This document shows positions 32,506 to 44,571 of a DNA stretch of 64,000 bases, in pieces. The translations under genes and the position numbers were made by a program. The DNA comes from Rhabditophanes sp. KR3021. Taxonomy: Eukaryota; Nematoda; Chromadorea; Rhabditida; Alloionematidae. The notes beneath the pieces are model-generated. The model saw nothing but the letters and a program-made list of their open reading frames with translations, did no database searches and was not told the DNA's origin. Where the stretch lies: the NCBI GenBank assembly GCA_963281155.1, contig CAUJLY010000004.1, positions 1,054,001-1,118,000 on the forward strand, in the 5' to 3' direction. The first letter of the stretch is position 1, and every line of letters starts with the position of its first letter.

Positions 32506-34258
32506 TCAAACAAATTGAGTATCAAGTTCATGTCTGATGCTCCTAGCGACCTCAGTTGCACCTGCCAGAGTTTGGTTTTCAGCATAAATTCTCAAAGTAT
32601 TAGTCATTGAAGAAGGGATTATTGTGGCACGACCTCCATTCACTTTTACTAAGCTATCAATGACTTCCTGAAGGTCTGTATATTCAGAAAGTCGACGTCC
32701 ATCATCAGTAACTTTGTAATTTTTGGCAGTAAAGACTTCTTTAGTTAGGACGACTGATGGCAATTCTTGATACATATCGTAGACATCTCTTATTGAGAAT
32801 CCAAGATATCTTAGACAAAATTCAAATGTCAGCATGTTGGCAGTACCGTCTCCTGTTTGAGGGTTTATCAGTTTGGAAATATAATGTAAAATGAGTACCT
32901 ACAATACTTTAAATATGTATTAATTTTTAAATTAAATTTTACCTGGGGATGGATAAGTCTTCTTTCACAATCAGGAAGGTATTTGTCATGCCACACCAAG
33001 TCAGATCTACTATCATCTTCGGCCATAATGAATACATGTTTATCCCTCATTTCAGTTTGTATGTTTGTCCTAAATCTTATTGAAAAGTATATTGAACCAT
33101 GGCCACTTGTTTCGAAGTATATGCCTACGTCATACTTTTGGGCTTCAGCACGCATCTGACTGTTGCCACCTTTCACAAAAACTGTGTCAATGCCTTTCTT
33201 AGCCAAAAACTCGGTTGATGCCCCATTAGCAAATGGAGATTGAATAACACATAATCTAATTCCTTCAAGCATTTCGCAATCTTTCAAAATATCATGAATT
33301 AAAGTTGCAAAAAATACAGCCATCTTGTCGCCACTAATTAAGTTTAAAGAATTGCCGTTTAAAAAGTAATATAAAAGTTTGTCGCCATCCGCATCACAAG
33401 ACACCATCTTTTTATATTTATGGCCTTGGAAGATGGCCGGAAGTTTTCGATTGATCAAGACAAAATATGGCCCACATTCTCCAGACAATTGGCCGCCCTC
33501 AAATACATTTGGACAGATTAATTTAATCACCGAGGATATATTCTCGCAGAAAGAATACTTAGGAAAGGTAGAACTATTAGAATATTCTAGGTGAACAGTA
33601 TTTTCATAACGTCCAACATTTCTTAGACTTATCGCATCAAAGGCTTTCAGAATCCAATTTGTTTTGATGGAGTAATACAATTGCTTATTAAGTAGATATT
33701 TTTGCCTATCATAATCATTCATCCAAATATCAATGATAAATGAAACTTGTGGAGTAGGAGTACTTCTGAGAATCGAATAGTACTTGGGTTTATACCCAAC
33801 CAAATTGAAAAGTTCAACTACGTAGTTGAGAATCTCTTGAGATTCAGGTCTGTCGTCAACAGAAATGAAGAATTTGCCTATAAAGTTGTCTTTCAATTTT
33901 CTGGTACCGATATACATTCTTTTGACTTCTATAAATCTAGACTTAAAACAGTCAAGACTTAATTCTTTCCATGCTTGTATTTTGGCCATGTGAACCGATC
34001 CATTTGGCAGTTCTCCATTACTAAGAACCAACTGAAATGAAGTGTCTCTTGGATTGAGGTGGGATGACGTCAATATCAAACCATATGATTTGTTGTATTT
34101 CCTTAATTGTTTCAGTTTAATATTCCAAATTAGACAATTTAAACTTACAAGGAACAAATAGCCATTTTAAGGGCAAATTTCTCTACTAATTGCAACATAG
34201 CATCCCCACGTCCAACAAAACCAGAATTGCCATATTCAGCATTGGGTAATGGATCCAT
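32506..34258 (-). CDS. PGM3-like phosphoacetylglucosamine mutase paralogue, probably inactive
   Basis: Three exons (34258-34149, 34101-32943, 32898-32506) encode 553 residues, the size of PGM3. Family order is kept: YGNSGF at the start, a serine loop, the metal loop VSCDADGDKLLYYF, the sugar loop FETSGHGSIYF, and a C-terminal phosphate loop. However, the serine loop is TSSHLNPRD (family TASHNPxxDNG) with an inserted residue, and the phosphate loop reads IIPSSMTNTLRIYAE where the family has RPSGTExxxRxYxEA. The loss of Arg, Gly and Thr there should impair substrate binding. PGM3 makes GlcNAc-1-P for UDP-GlcNAc; this copy is best read as a diverged paralogue or pseudoenzyme. The ORF is intact, so it is likely still under selection. 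Confidence 0.8.
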
Positions 34259-34890
34259 ACTAGCTAAATATTATACTTCTAACTATGTTTACCCTAACTA
34301 TGTTTATTTTTAAAACACCTGTATGCCTCTGTCAAATCCAAATAATAAACATATACCCACAAGCTTTAACAATTTAAAGCTGTCGTCAACAACACCTAAG
34401 TAACAAAACCGTATAGATGGAAGTTGTATTGTGGTTGAAAACTCATCTATTTTCTAGTCATATAGAGACACATATACTATGCCACTAATCTTAAGGCTCT
34501 CTTGTCAACAAACGGTATGTAATTGTGTGATGTATAAATTTAGTTTACTCTTTGATATGAAATAAAGGCAATTTTTAATTAGTTATTGCCTAAATGTGAG
34601 GTGTACTTTGCCAACCATTAGTGGAAAAGATAATGAGAAACTGTTCTTAAATATTATTATGTTGAGATTAAACATTTTTCAATTTATTTAATTATTGAAA
34701 AATATTTCCATCTTGGTTTGTACTTGGTATTTAAGTGCAGGTATATTTTTGTATGTAAACTGACCTAGATTTGAATTTTAGTGAAGATGGTGTGTTCCAA
34801 CAGTTTTTCAAATTACAGTCGTTTAAAGACAATCCATTTTATTTAGTTTCGAAAAATATTTTGGAGCAAATTTGGCTTACTTAACAGAAA
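34259..34890. other. Divergent promoter region (PGM3-like / FMC1)
   Basis: No ORF. Acceptor-like AG motifs lie 5 nt before the PGM3-like ATG (minus strand) and 3 nt before the FMC1 ATG, consistent with trans-spliced leaders. Confidence 0.45.
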
Positions 34891-35290
34891 ATGAGTTCTA
34901 AGTTAATAAGTAAGGAATTGGTCCAGACATTCAAAACAATGTTTAAGGAGATTTCAAAAATCCAAGAGGTTAGTTAACATTTAGAAGTATCTTTTAATTT
35001 TCTAATTTTAGAAAGAAATGCGAGATATTAAAGTATATCAAAAGACACTCGCTGAATTTCGCAAATCCTACGATCCAAATACTTTGATATTGAAGAACAT
35101 CAACAAGCATGATGCCTTAAACAATTCCTACGCCACTTATCTCGTCTCAACAAAACGCCTCTCAGACCTTCAAGACCAATACCGTGGAGGTGAAAGGAGC
35201 ATAGAAGATAGTGCAAAAATTGTTGGTTTGGCTATGCCAATTTTATGTAACGATGAAGCTGCAAAAGTCGAACCAAAAACTCAAATATAA
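34891..35290 (+). CDS. FMC1 homologue (mitochondrial ATP synthase assembly)
   Basis: Two exons (34891-34968, 35012-35290) encode 118 residues. The family signature near the end, GERSIEDSAKIVGLAMP, aligns with the conserved GERSVEESAxLVGLxxP of FMC1 (human C7orf55), and the preceding helices (ATYLVSTKRLSDLQDQY) fit the same fold. FMC1 is a small LYR-like mitochondrial matrix protein needed for F1-ATPase assembly in yeast. Length fits (human about 113). Poly(A) signal AATAAA-like sequence follows at about 35343. Confidence 0.85.
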
Positions 35291-35536
35291 AACAACTTTG
35301 ACATTGTTAACTAGATAGACGCCTTTTAATAATACCTTTTGATAATAAAGTTTATTTTATCATTTTTGTGTTTGTATTGTAATAATAAGACTGTTTTATA
35401 ACATTGATATATTCTCTTTAATTAATTGGTTAGTTTTATATAACTTATTACATCTCCTTTAATTAATAGGTAATAATCGGACAATTTAATATAATTTGAT
35501 TCATATTTCTTAATTAGTTGATAATAAGGGGACATT

Positions 35537-36102
35537 TTATGCGTGCCGTTTATTGAGTTGGTAATAACGGAACAGAATTATCCAGATACTTCCTTGTGCA
35601 GTAATCAGATTGCCTACAATTATTTTGAGAAAAATTGGAATTATTAAGGATGGAAATAGTTAGGTGCTTACAACAACAGATCTTTGAAGTAATTGTTTTC
35701 CCTTTGCTGGTCACTCCTTGGAAAGTATCACAGAATGGTTTATTTTGTGCGGCATAATTCTGTAAATTGATAAATATGAAAATTTGAAGTCTCAACTTAC
35801 ATTGCAAGTAATGCCAAAAGCAGTGGCATTGAAAAATGTTTCAGTTGAGTCATAAGTCTTTTGCCTTACTAAAAGCAAGCATCCAACAGTAAGTCCTTTG
35901 AATCCATCTGTATTAGTCTCATTAGTTTGCAAATATCCACATAAATAGCTGCCTCTCAAAAATACGTCGGAGCTTGATACGTTGTAGCCATTAAAAGTGT
36001 AACGATCATAGCCATCACAAACTAAAGACAATGCATGCTAAATTAATGCCAATGTAACGGCAAAGAAGATTGTACAGTTAATAGCTTGTTGATAAAAGAC
36101 AT
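35537..36102 (-). CDS. Small Cys-rich secreted protein, Ly6/uPAR-like
   Basis: Exons 36037-35801, 35759-35672 and 35613-35537 join in frame and encode about 130 residues with roughly eight Cys: LVCDGYDRYTF, YLCGYLQTNET, VGCLLLV, FGITCN, PFCDTFQG and KICCCN. The Cys-Cys-Cys-Asn near the end recalls the CCxxDxCN finish of Ly6 three-finger domains. The start is unsure: a 27-nt exon (36102-36076) gives MSFINKLLT joined in frame through a 38-bp intron, but that intron itself encodes a signal-peptide-like NCTIFFAVTLALI followed by a TAG. So either the gene has lost its signal peptide or I have the first exon wrong. The third exon could also be read unspliced. Confidence 0.45.
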
Positions 36103-38586
36103 CGTTAAAGTTGTATACAAAATGATGTAATATGTGCTTTTATGCTAAACTAATAGATTTGTACTGATATCGTATTAAGTTAATATGATTGTACTGGTAT
36201 CACAACGAACATATTTGTGATTCTTATCACATGCTAAGTTTTATCTCTTGATACAATGAAGTAACGTTTATGTTCTTGGACTAAACACAAATAGATTCAT
36301 GTTGGTAAATATTCTTGAGGCTTTATTTAATTAACCTTGGAGTGAAAAAGTTTAAATAGACGATATGAATTTCGTGAAAGATGAGGATACTTTGATCTTA
36401 ATTCGATTAAGGTTGCTTTAAGGCTAAATGAATAACCATAAATACTATTTTGAGCGATATGTATTTCATTAGTCAAGAAATGAGTTTATTAATTGCAACA
36501 TTTATTTTTACTATTCAACTTGGATGAATTGAAGAGCATTGAAGAGATGATAATAGTTAACAATCAAACATCAAATTAGACATTATTTGGAAAAATACCT
36601 GACTCTAGAGGAATAATAGATATGGAAAAGGATAGGAGCAATTCTTAGAGTTAATAAAAATCCTGATGCAAAAAGAATCTTTGGCTTTAACATATTATAG
36701 GCTACAACGATGTTGTATTTAATTTATTCAAACTTCGACTTAACGTGTCTTAACTATCTAATTTTTTAACTTGACAATGTATTTAAATACGTTTAAAGAG
36801 CACAAGGCACTCTACTGATTGCATATATGCAATATTCCTTTATTTATTTAGCAAAATATATGAAATATTTGTAAAACTCAGGATATTAAGAAACAAAATC
36901 TCCATTACAAGCAAATTGGTACAGAATAAGTATGTTTATGAAGCATTTAAACTGTGCAAAACAATGTGAATACAAAGAACATTTTCAGAACTTACACTAC
37001 AATAAGAATTAAATACTATAATTCATTCGTATAATGGATATTTTGGCTTTATATATGTATAACTAATGAAATACAATGAATACTTACTTTTACAAAACAT
37101 TTCAAATCAGGAAAAGCATCTTAATCATAATTGTTATCCATTATAGCATTGCTTTGCATCAAAAACAAAATAGGCACGAAGTACAAAGCAAAATCATTAT
37201 TAGTTAAAGTTAAATATGATTACGCATTGAATAAATCTCCTCTCCCCACGCATGAAATATTTAACAGGAGTTTTATTTATTGTAAAAAATATCTTCAACT
37301 AAATTAACTGTCCATATGGCAAGGAACATTTCTTGGAAGCAATTGAAATATGATTTCAAACATCAAAACAATTTAAGCTAACAATAAAAGAGAATTTAGA
37401 AAGACATTTTGGAAGTACACGCTTCAAAAATATATTGCATGCAAATAAAATTGGTATAAGAATTTATTAAAATAATATTCTCTGCTGCATTGAAATATTA
37501 TTATTATGTAATGAATTAACTATTAGGAACATCAAAATACAACTGAGATAATGTAACATGAAAAAAGTTCGAAGCTTTGCAAGTTAAGAAAATAGGTTAC
37601 AAAAACATCATATTAAACACTAAATCAAAGAGCATCAGAATTATTAAAAAGATAAAGAGCTTCAAATTCAATTAATAAGTTGAATTTCATAGCATTTGAG
37701 TAATATTGGTCTCTACGTGCAATAATAGTAAAATATTTTCATTTATCCGCTTCCTAAAACCTATCATTTAGAATGCATTATAATTTAAAATTATCAACAA
37801 CAAATCGCTGCAATTTACCAATTATTTATATAATGGAGCCTGCAATAATTTCAACTCAATTAGTTGCATTTTCAAATACATCATACTCAGCAGTGCAATA
37901 ATTAGACAAAAAAGAACCCAAAGACCGCATTTTAAATAGTCCAATCAATTTTATTATGTTTCGTAAAGCCATAGAAAATGTAGCATCGTGATCTAGTGAT
38001 TATTGTGTTTTTCAAATAATACGCATTCGGATTCATTGCATTTGAAAACTAAAAAGTAGTTTAAAATTAACCTACAAATAATTAAACGAGCTTTTAATAT
38101 TGCTGTTACTATGGTCAAAAGAAAAAATTAATTTTGAATTAAGATGATAAATCAATAAGCTGGAAATTTATTCTGCATTTAATTAGAATTGCATATAATT
38201 TCGGATCTAACAATTTAGAAAAATAAATCAAATCAAGTTTTATGCAGTGAGAATATCGTCAAAACATTTGAATTCGTTCAATTATCTACTCACATAAGTT
38301 TGAATGAAATTCTCCAAAGCATTAAACGACGGTCAAATTTACATACACTATGAGTAATCAAGAATAAAATAATCGTGCAAAAATACTTTGGCATTCAATG
38401 TTAAACCAACACACCGACTATAATTATTTGTAATTCTTTTTTATATAGATTTACATTTCCTCTATTACATAGCAATAAACTTTAAACGAAATGATTTTAT
38501 TTCTAGACAATTTACTATGATTATATAAACAACTGCTGTGTTAAGTTTTTGTTGAGTACAGCGACATAAGGAAAAGGAGGGAGTAT
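36103..38586. other. 2.5-kb AT-rich gene-free region
   Basis: No open frame above 60 codons and no recognisable RNA gene. From about 36800 to 38400 the sequence is a run of short A/T tracts separated by brief TGCA, GCAT or similar GC steps at what looks like fairly regular intervals. This could be a periodic AT (PATC-like) region as known in nematode germline-expressed genes, but I have not measured the period. Confidence 0.4.
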
Positions 38587-40331
38587 TTAATAACCTGGAG
38601 CAGATCTTGGTGCTGAAAAGAAAGACATTATTAACTGAGACAAGATATGATAACCTACTTGGACAATGTGAACATCCATCGCTGCTTCCTTGTTCTCCAG
38701 CAATACCGATATCTCCATTAGCTCCGTCTTGTCCAGCGGCCCCTGGGGCTCCTGGTGCACCTGGCTTTCCATCGCTTCCGGCTGGTCCTGGGTTTCCGTT
38801 GGCTCCTGGAGCGCCGTCTTGTCCAGCGGCCCCTGGGTTTCCGGCTGGTCCGGCTGGTCCCTTTAATAAAACGATACATAAACAGTAATTCAAGTTATTA
38901 ACTTACAGCTGGTCCTTCAACGGTGGTTTGAACTCCGTCTTTACCGGCGGCTCCTGGTTGGCCATTGCTTCCTGGCTTTCCGTCTTGTCCTGGGGCTCCT
39001 GGGGCTCCGGCTTGTCCCTAAATAATAAAATCATTACACAACCATTATTGTTTCATCAACTTACGTCTTGTCCATTTGATCCAGCAGCTCCTGGGGCTCC
39101 GTCTTGTCCATTTGGTCCCTTGGGTCCGGCAGGTCCAGCAGCTCCAGCTTGAGCTTCTTCACAGACAAAGCAGAAGTCAGATTCCTTTGGTTCATCATCA
39201 GGCTTAGCGTCAGCTCCATTCTTTCCGTTTCTACCGGCAAGCCCATGAGCTCCTGGTAATCCGTCAGTTCCTGGGGCACCAGCCTCACCACTCAATCCCA
39301 TTTTGCAACTGCAAGGCTTGCTTACATCAGCACTGAATTCTTGGCCAGTAACTGAAGCAAAAGGTGATTTATACTAACTTCGAATTTTAAATAAATGTTT
39401 GTTGCAGAGATTTTGATTAGAAAAGCGTCTTTTTTGCTAAGAGTAAACTAGTTGGAGCTTTTATAAAATCACTTTACTTTTTGACTGATAATGACAAGAT
39501 TAAAACAAGCTTAGGAAATGCCGGAAGTTGTGAGGCTCCAAGAAAAGTCAATGCTCAAGACAAGAGTTTAGCTTTAGATTTTTTCAATAGTATTCGTGTT
39601 TAGGGTCTAACTGTTCCCAACTATGCTCAGACATTTTTGATAGGAAGCTTTATCCTGATCCTCTAGAACTCTCAGGTGCTTATTTGTGCAATCAGTTTGT
39701 CAAAGAAAGTATGGTGTATGTTATGGGTAAGACTCTCAATCCAAACTCTGTAGTGGACAGAATTGCGAAAGGAAATCATTTTAAATGTGACCGCTGTGGT
39801 ACATCCTTTGAACTTAAATTTGGGCACCCCAAATATTACAAGGCTAGAATGTGTAAGCAGTCAAGACTTCTCATTATATGTCCTTATAAACTTTCTGTTC
39901 GTATAATAAATTGTTTGTTCTTCTAACAAACGTCAGTCACATCGTTGTAAATGCAGTATTTTTTTAATCTTTACCCACCCTCCCCCAAATCTACCTGGAG
40001 CAGAAGGTGACTCATATCCAGATTGACGTTTCTCTCTCATAATTCCTCCGACCATCTTTTGGAAGACAGCAGCATTAGGCTTGATACCACGAGCCATTTG
40101 AGTTTCAGCGAATTGAGCCCACATACTTCCAGTACTAGTCTTGCAATAATCGGTTTCAACTTGAAGTGTAGATTGGACAGATTGCATATATCCGTACAAA
40201 CTTGGAACAACCAAAGCGCTAGTAAAGCATGTCAAAGTACATACAAATACCGAAAAAATAGCTAATTTCTTATAAGCCTGAGCTTCTTCTAATAGCTTAT
40301 AGTCAGATTTGAAAGTACTTGTAGGCTCCAT
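38587..40331 (-). CDS. Nematode cuticle collagen
   Basis: Five exons (40331-39995, 39351-39065, 39017-38907, 38860-38659, 38612-38587) encode 320 residues. The N-terminal cuticle-collagen domain has the membrane anchor YKKLAIFSVFVCTLTCF and TDYCK, then a furin-type site MREKRQ. A Cys pair (PCSCKMG) opens the first Gly-X-Y block, a non-helical break holds FCFVCEEAQ, further Gly-X-Y blocks follow, and the protein ends with DGCSHCPTPRSAPGY, the classic C-terminus. It is secreted by the hypodermis and crosslinked in the cuticle. Most introns are short, but intron 1 is about 640 bp and contains a plus-strand gene fragment. Exons are GC-rich and internally repetitive. The intron-1 donor is inferred from phase only. 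Confidence 0.92.
39640..39870 (+). pseudogene. Zn-ribbon-like fragment inside collagen intron 1
   Basis: The plus strand reads FDRKLYPDPLELSG, then NPNSVVDRIAKGNHFKCDRC and GTSFELKFG. The CxxCG...FEL end resembles the zinc-binding C-terminus of cytochrome c oxidase subunit 5B, but the N-terminal Zn ligands and the rest of the protein cannot be seen, and upstream sequence breaks at a TAG. It lies antisense inside an intron. I read it as a decayed copy of a COX5B-like gene; the family name is uncertain. Confidence 0.35.
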
Positions 40332-40851
40332 GTTGTCAAACGTAAAAAGGAAACTGAATATCTCCACCACCATCCCCCTTATATACATACTTCTTTCAAG
40401 GTCCGTGCCCGTTAAACAACCCTATGATGTCTCTAGTCGACAAAAAAGCAGTAGATACCGATAAAGATAGTTTCGCCCTAAAATACCTGTTATTCTTTTT
40501 TCACCCTCTTTCGGCAACCAAGTCATCACCTGTGTTTTAGAAAGAGAAGGCCGTTTGTCTTTTACTACATAACGTACACTTTATAATTCTTATACTTAAT
40601 TAATATTATTTATGTAAAGTTTTGATTTTTTTCGATATCTTTAATATGTCACAATATCATTTTCACTTTTTATAGCGCGCCTTGACGAGGAAACATTTTG
40701 ACATATTAAAAACTGGTTTCTTTAATTAGCCAACTTTTAGATAACTTTATTTAAAAAGGTAAAAAATATTGGAGATTATATTGGAGTGGTAATAAAATTA
40801 GTCAAAGAAAAAGTTGAAAAGAGAAAGATTAATATGCGGTATGGTAATACG
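40332..40851. other. Collagen promoter and transporter 3' flank
   Basis: No ORF of interest. The first 200 bp upstream of the collagen start should hold its promoter; I see no clear TATA box. Confidence 0.4.
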
Positions 40852-43800
40852 TTAGTAAAAAGCCAGAAAGGAAGGTCTTCTGTCGTTGATGCTGGTTGGA
40901 GCTAGTGAATTTCGAGAAGGTAAAGCTGCATTTGGTTCCTGTTGGTTGGTTTGTGATTTGGGAGATATTTTGGAACGTAGAGCTTTTTTTAGAGAGCTTA
41001 GTTGGTTTCGAGGTGGTGGAGGTTTAATTGAATTTGATATTTGGTGTCTTGACAGGGCTGATGCGATGTCTATCGAGAAACGGGGTCTGTTTTCGGCGTT
41101 ATCAGTCGTTCGTCTGATGTTTTTTAATGACTCAATTCCTTCATGTTTGCTCTGATAATGGACCCATATATTTGCTATCAAGAATATTATTTGAATGCAC
41201 CCAATAAATAGGAATAAAAAACCGGGCATCCAAGAAACGGTGTACCGATACACTAGAGTAAAAGTCAAATTCACTACAATAAAGGCTATATTCGATCCAA
41301 TTCCAAATAATGAAAATGCCCTTCCTACCTCGTCTATGCTAATAAGTTGCGAAATAAAACTAACTGTCGCAGGCTGAATAAGGCCGGCAAAGCATCCAGT
41401 CACATTTGCAATATACATTTCTACGTCGCTTGATGCAAAAGCTATTAGAAAAACGCGACAGGTGCTTGATGCAATTGATATTATGATTAGAGTCGTTTCT
41501 TGAAATTTAAGTAATTTTTTGAAGATGAATATTCCGATGAATGTTCCTACCAAGATACTTATAAAACCAACTCCATTCCAGTAGCCTATTCTTTCAGCAT
41601 CCCAATCTAAGGAGTCGTTGTCTGTTCTCCGAAAAACATATGAATTCATAACTGATGACACTCGAGTTTCATAACTAGTAGTGTAACTTATCATTAACGC
41701 ACCCTAAAAACGTTTTTTGGTTAAGCAGATTTAGTAATTAAAATTCAGTCATTTAATTCATTTATAATGAATGATATTTTATTTTTAGGTGGCTCATGTT
41801 CTGAAATCACTACGATGAAATCAGTGGTAGAGACGCTTCCTCTTTAGTAAATGCTGATGATCCGATGGTAGTTGAGATCTGGAACTTAGTCTTTATACAA
41901 TTCAATAGAGAAGAAGGTGGTGCTTTGAAAGAATCACCTAACAAACGCATCGATTGTGGACTTGAATTGGAAAGAATCATTGCTGTTATATATAATTTAA
42001 CTCAAAGCGAGTAATTCGTTTGATATTTTTACATATAAGTGCCTCAATGAGAAGAAAGGTTTTTGAAAAGAAGATTCAAGTTGATCAGAAACTATTAGAG
42101 TGTCAGGCCTTATGATGTTGCTTGAATTGAAATTGCCTGATCCCGACTACTTCACCCAAAGGCTGCCTTTTATATGTTATCAATGACTGGTCGGAGTAGT
42201 GTAATGCCAGATCACACGGAATTTTATGACAACTCTGAACGAAACTCTAAATGAGGCCAATGATGAACATGTAAAAGCTACCTACTCTACTGAAGAATAT
42301 GATAACCAAAGAACGCTTGATATGGAGTATTGTATTAGCCCTTGCAGATTCTCTCTACAATGATCATAAAGTGTATGAGATTAAAAAACCTTCCCACAAA
42401 GCAACGATGTTAATGGCAGTGGGAAATTTGAATGCCCGCAAAAGAATGCAAGCATATGTACAATGATAATTACGGACTTGCAATTCACTGCAGTCCCAAG
42501 CCTGTCATGAACTAAAGAAGAAGTGGAGAAGGTACGAAAAGAATCAAAAGCTGTGTGACGGGAAATTACAAAACTATTTTATGCAAAACTTAAAAAAGCC
42601 ACTGCTCGCAAGCTGGTAAAGGAGAATCAGCAATCTACCTATCTTATTAGACGCCCCTGCTGGTGTTGACATAGAAACATTGCCTTTCCCTGAATTCAAA
42701 CAACTTATTTTTTATGTAGGAGTATCTGATGTGGTTAAGAGAAAAATACAACAGCATTGTGCAAAGGCTAAAAGAAACATAGTTCGTTATATTCCCCTAG
42801 ACCCAAAAGAAAATCGAATCAGAAGTATTTGGACAAATAAAAGGGCAGTAATGATGGTCTACATTGATGACCTCCAATAAATCAAGCTCTTGGGTTGGAG
42901 TACTCTATTATATTTGACTTGCGAAAACAACTGACTAACGTGGGTCATTCTGAGTGATATATCTAAAAATCCAGCCATTGCCCACAGAATCAATGAATTG
43001 GCCCTCAAAGTTATTTTTGAGCAAATACCTTCAAATGCTTTGTCTTTTTAATTTTTGTTTTTGTAATAAATTTTGGTTGTTTTGCTTAATTTACCTAAAA
43101 CGAAATAAAATGAGATAATATTAATAAAGAAATTACCGCACTTATCCACATAAAAGTTCTTTTATTTCCACTTCTTTTCTTAGTATACGTCCTCCAGCCG
43201 GCCAACAACAACATCTTAATTTGTGCCAATAATTCGAAAAAACGTTGTTTGAAACTTTCATTATTCGTACTAACTTCCGAAACAATCGTATTAGGTTCTA
43301 TACTAAACGTCCTAACTTTATGAGTCAATTGAGGGATCTTCCACATCGTCAACATAAAGGCAATCAAATGTAACGTCAATTCAATATCAATTGCCGTTGC
43401 AATATGTACATCATTAAACATCCCTGCCAATACTCCTCCTAATGAACATGCTGTCAACTGGAAAATACTTAATATTCCTGATCTAATTGTTAGTACATTG
43501 GTGTCTCTGATATTATCAGCAAGAAAGGCATTGCATGAGGCGGGGATCTAAAAAACATCTTATTAAACCAGCCAAACCTAATCAAATATTTTTTAAACAT
43601 AAGTAATAGTAATTAAATAGGTTATCTAATAAATCAAAATTAAGTCATTTCTGTCATATTATTCATTTTGTTAGTTTTATTTACTTACCAGACTTGTAAA
43701 ACTAGAAAAGCCTGTAAAAAAAGTAAAAATCAAGATAGACCAGTAAGGTGTGTTGACTGTTTTGGACAACGTTAGCAAATATCCCAGTTCAGATAAGGCC

Positions 43801-44153
43801 ATTCCACAAATGCCGAGTAAAATGTTAATTTTTCTCCCATATTTGTCTCCGTATGCTCCTAAGAGAGTGTCACAAAACAAAGCTGGAAGCAGATAACACA
43901 AACTAGTATACAAATGCCACTCCGCCGTCCTTTTTTGAATCTCATCTTCAATATCGCCATTATTAATCTCATCACAATCAACCTCATACCCATCCACATA
44001 ATAAATAGCACAAATCTTCTGATAAATCCATGGACTCTGCAAAGACTTAGCAAAAACAAGCCCAAAGTAAACCAATGAAATAATAACTTCCACAGAAATC
44101 AAATCAACACATCTACGTACTATCTTAGGCAAAAGGTTAACACTAAACTTCAT
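40852..44153 (-). CDS. SLC46/PCFT-like major facilitator transporter
   Basis: Three exons (44153-43689, 43547-43137, 41703-40852) encode 575 residues. Twelve membrane spans are expected. The loop after TM2 carries [16 protein letters not shown], the MFS GxxxDxxGRR signature, and the extracellular loop after TM1 has Cys residues. The second half ([20 protein letters not shown] onward) and a long Ser/Pro-rich C-terminal tail resemble proton-coupled folate transporter relatives. Substrate unknown. Intron 2 is 1.43 kb against a typical 40-140 bp, because it contains an alanyl-tRNA synthetase pseudogene in the opposite orientation. The gene itself has no visible damage. Confidence 0.8.
41789..42013 (+). 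pseudogene. Alanyl-tRNA synthetase pseudogene fragment
   Basis: The plus strand reads GSCSEI, then after a one-base deletion [40 protein letters not shown] and [18 protein letters not shown], the catalytic core of AlaRS around the WNLVFxQFNR motif, ending at a stop. Further broken coding-like stretches (for example [12 protein letters not shown] and a 66-codon frame at 42680-42880) continue to about 43050 and may be its more decayed 3' part. It has no introns, at least one frameshift and several stops, and sits antisense in a transporter intron, so it is a retrocopy or duplicated fragment. Confidence 0.75.
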
Positions 44154-44571
44154 TGATTTTTATTTTATCCAAATAATTAGTTAACATTTAAAATATACAC
44201 ACATACAATGTAGTTATGTGTGCAAGGATCGTATCAGGGGACTCTTTTTGATCATTGCCTTCAATAGTTGAGAAAATGGTGATAAGAAGTGTATAATGCA
44301 TCCATTGTAGGTGCATTTATTTAAATGATCTTTTAGTTTGATTGTTTTGTGATAGGATGAAGACACTTCATTTTTGGGCTTTATCTGAATTTGTGCTGTT
44401 GTATGACGATGGGTAAATACAAAAAGAAAACAAATAAACACAATAAGTGGAATTAATTTATTGTTTGGTAATAAATGTGTTAGCAGACATAATAATTTAC
44501 TTTCTGGTTAATTACTTAGTTGGTATGCTAGAAACATATGATCTTATCCTTTTCTTCTCCATTAAATTCAT
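44154..44571. other. Intergenic, no gene seen
   Basis: Promoter flank of the transporter and 3' flank of the oxysterol-binding-protein gene. Only short frames without coding character. Confidence 0.4.

Noticed and set aside
38465..38586. Reading through the last collagen donor to a longer C-terminus
   Set aside because: Splicing at 38658 gives the classic CPTPRSAPGY end; the read-through tail is not collagen-like.
38607..39152. Pro/Ala/Gly-rich plus-strand ORFs
   Set aside because: They are reverse-strand shadows of the collagen Gly-X-Y repeats.
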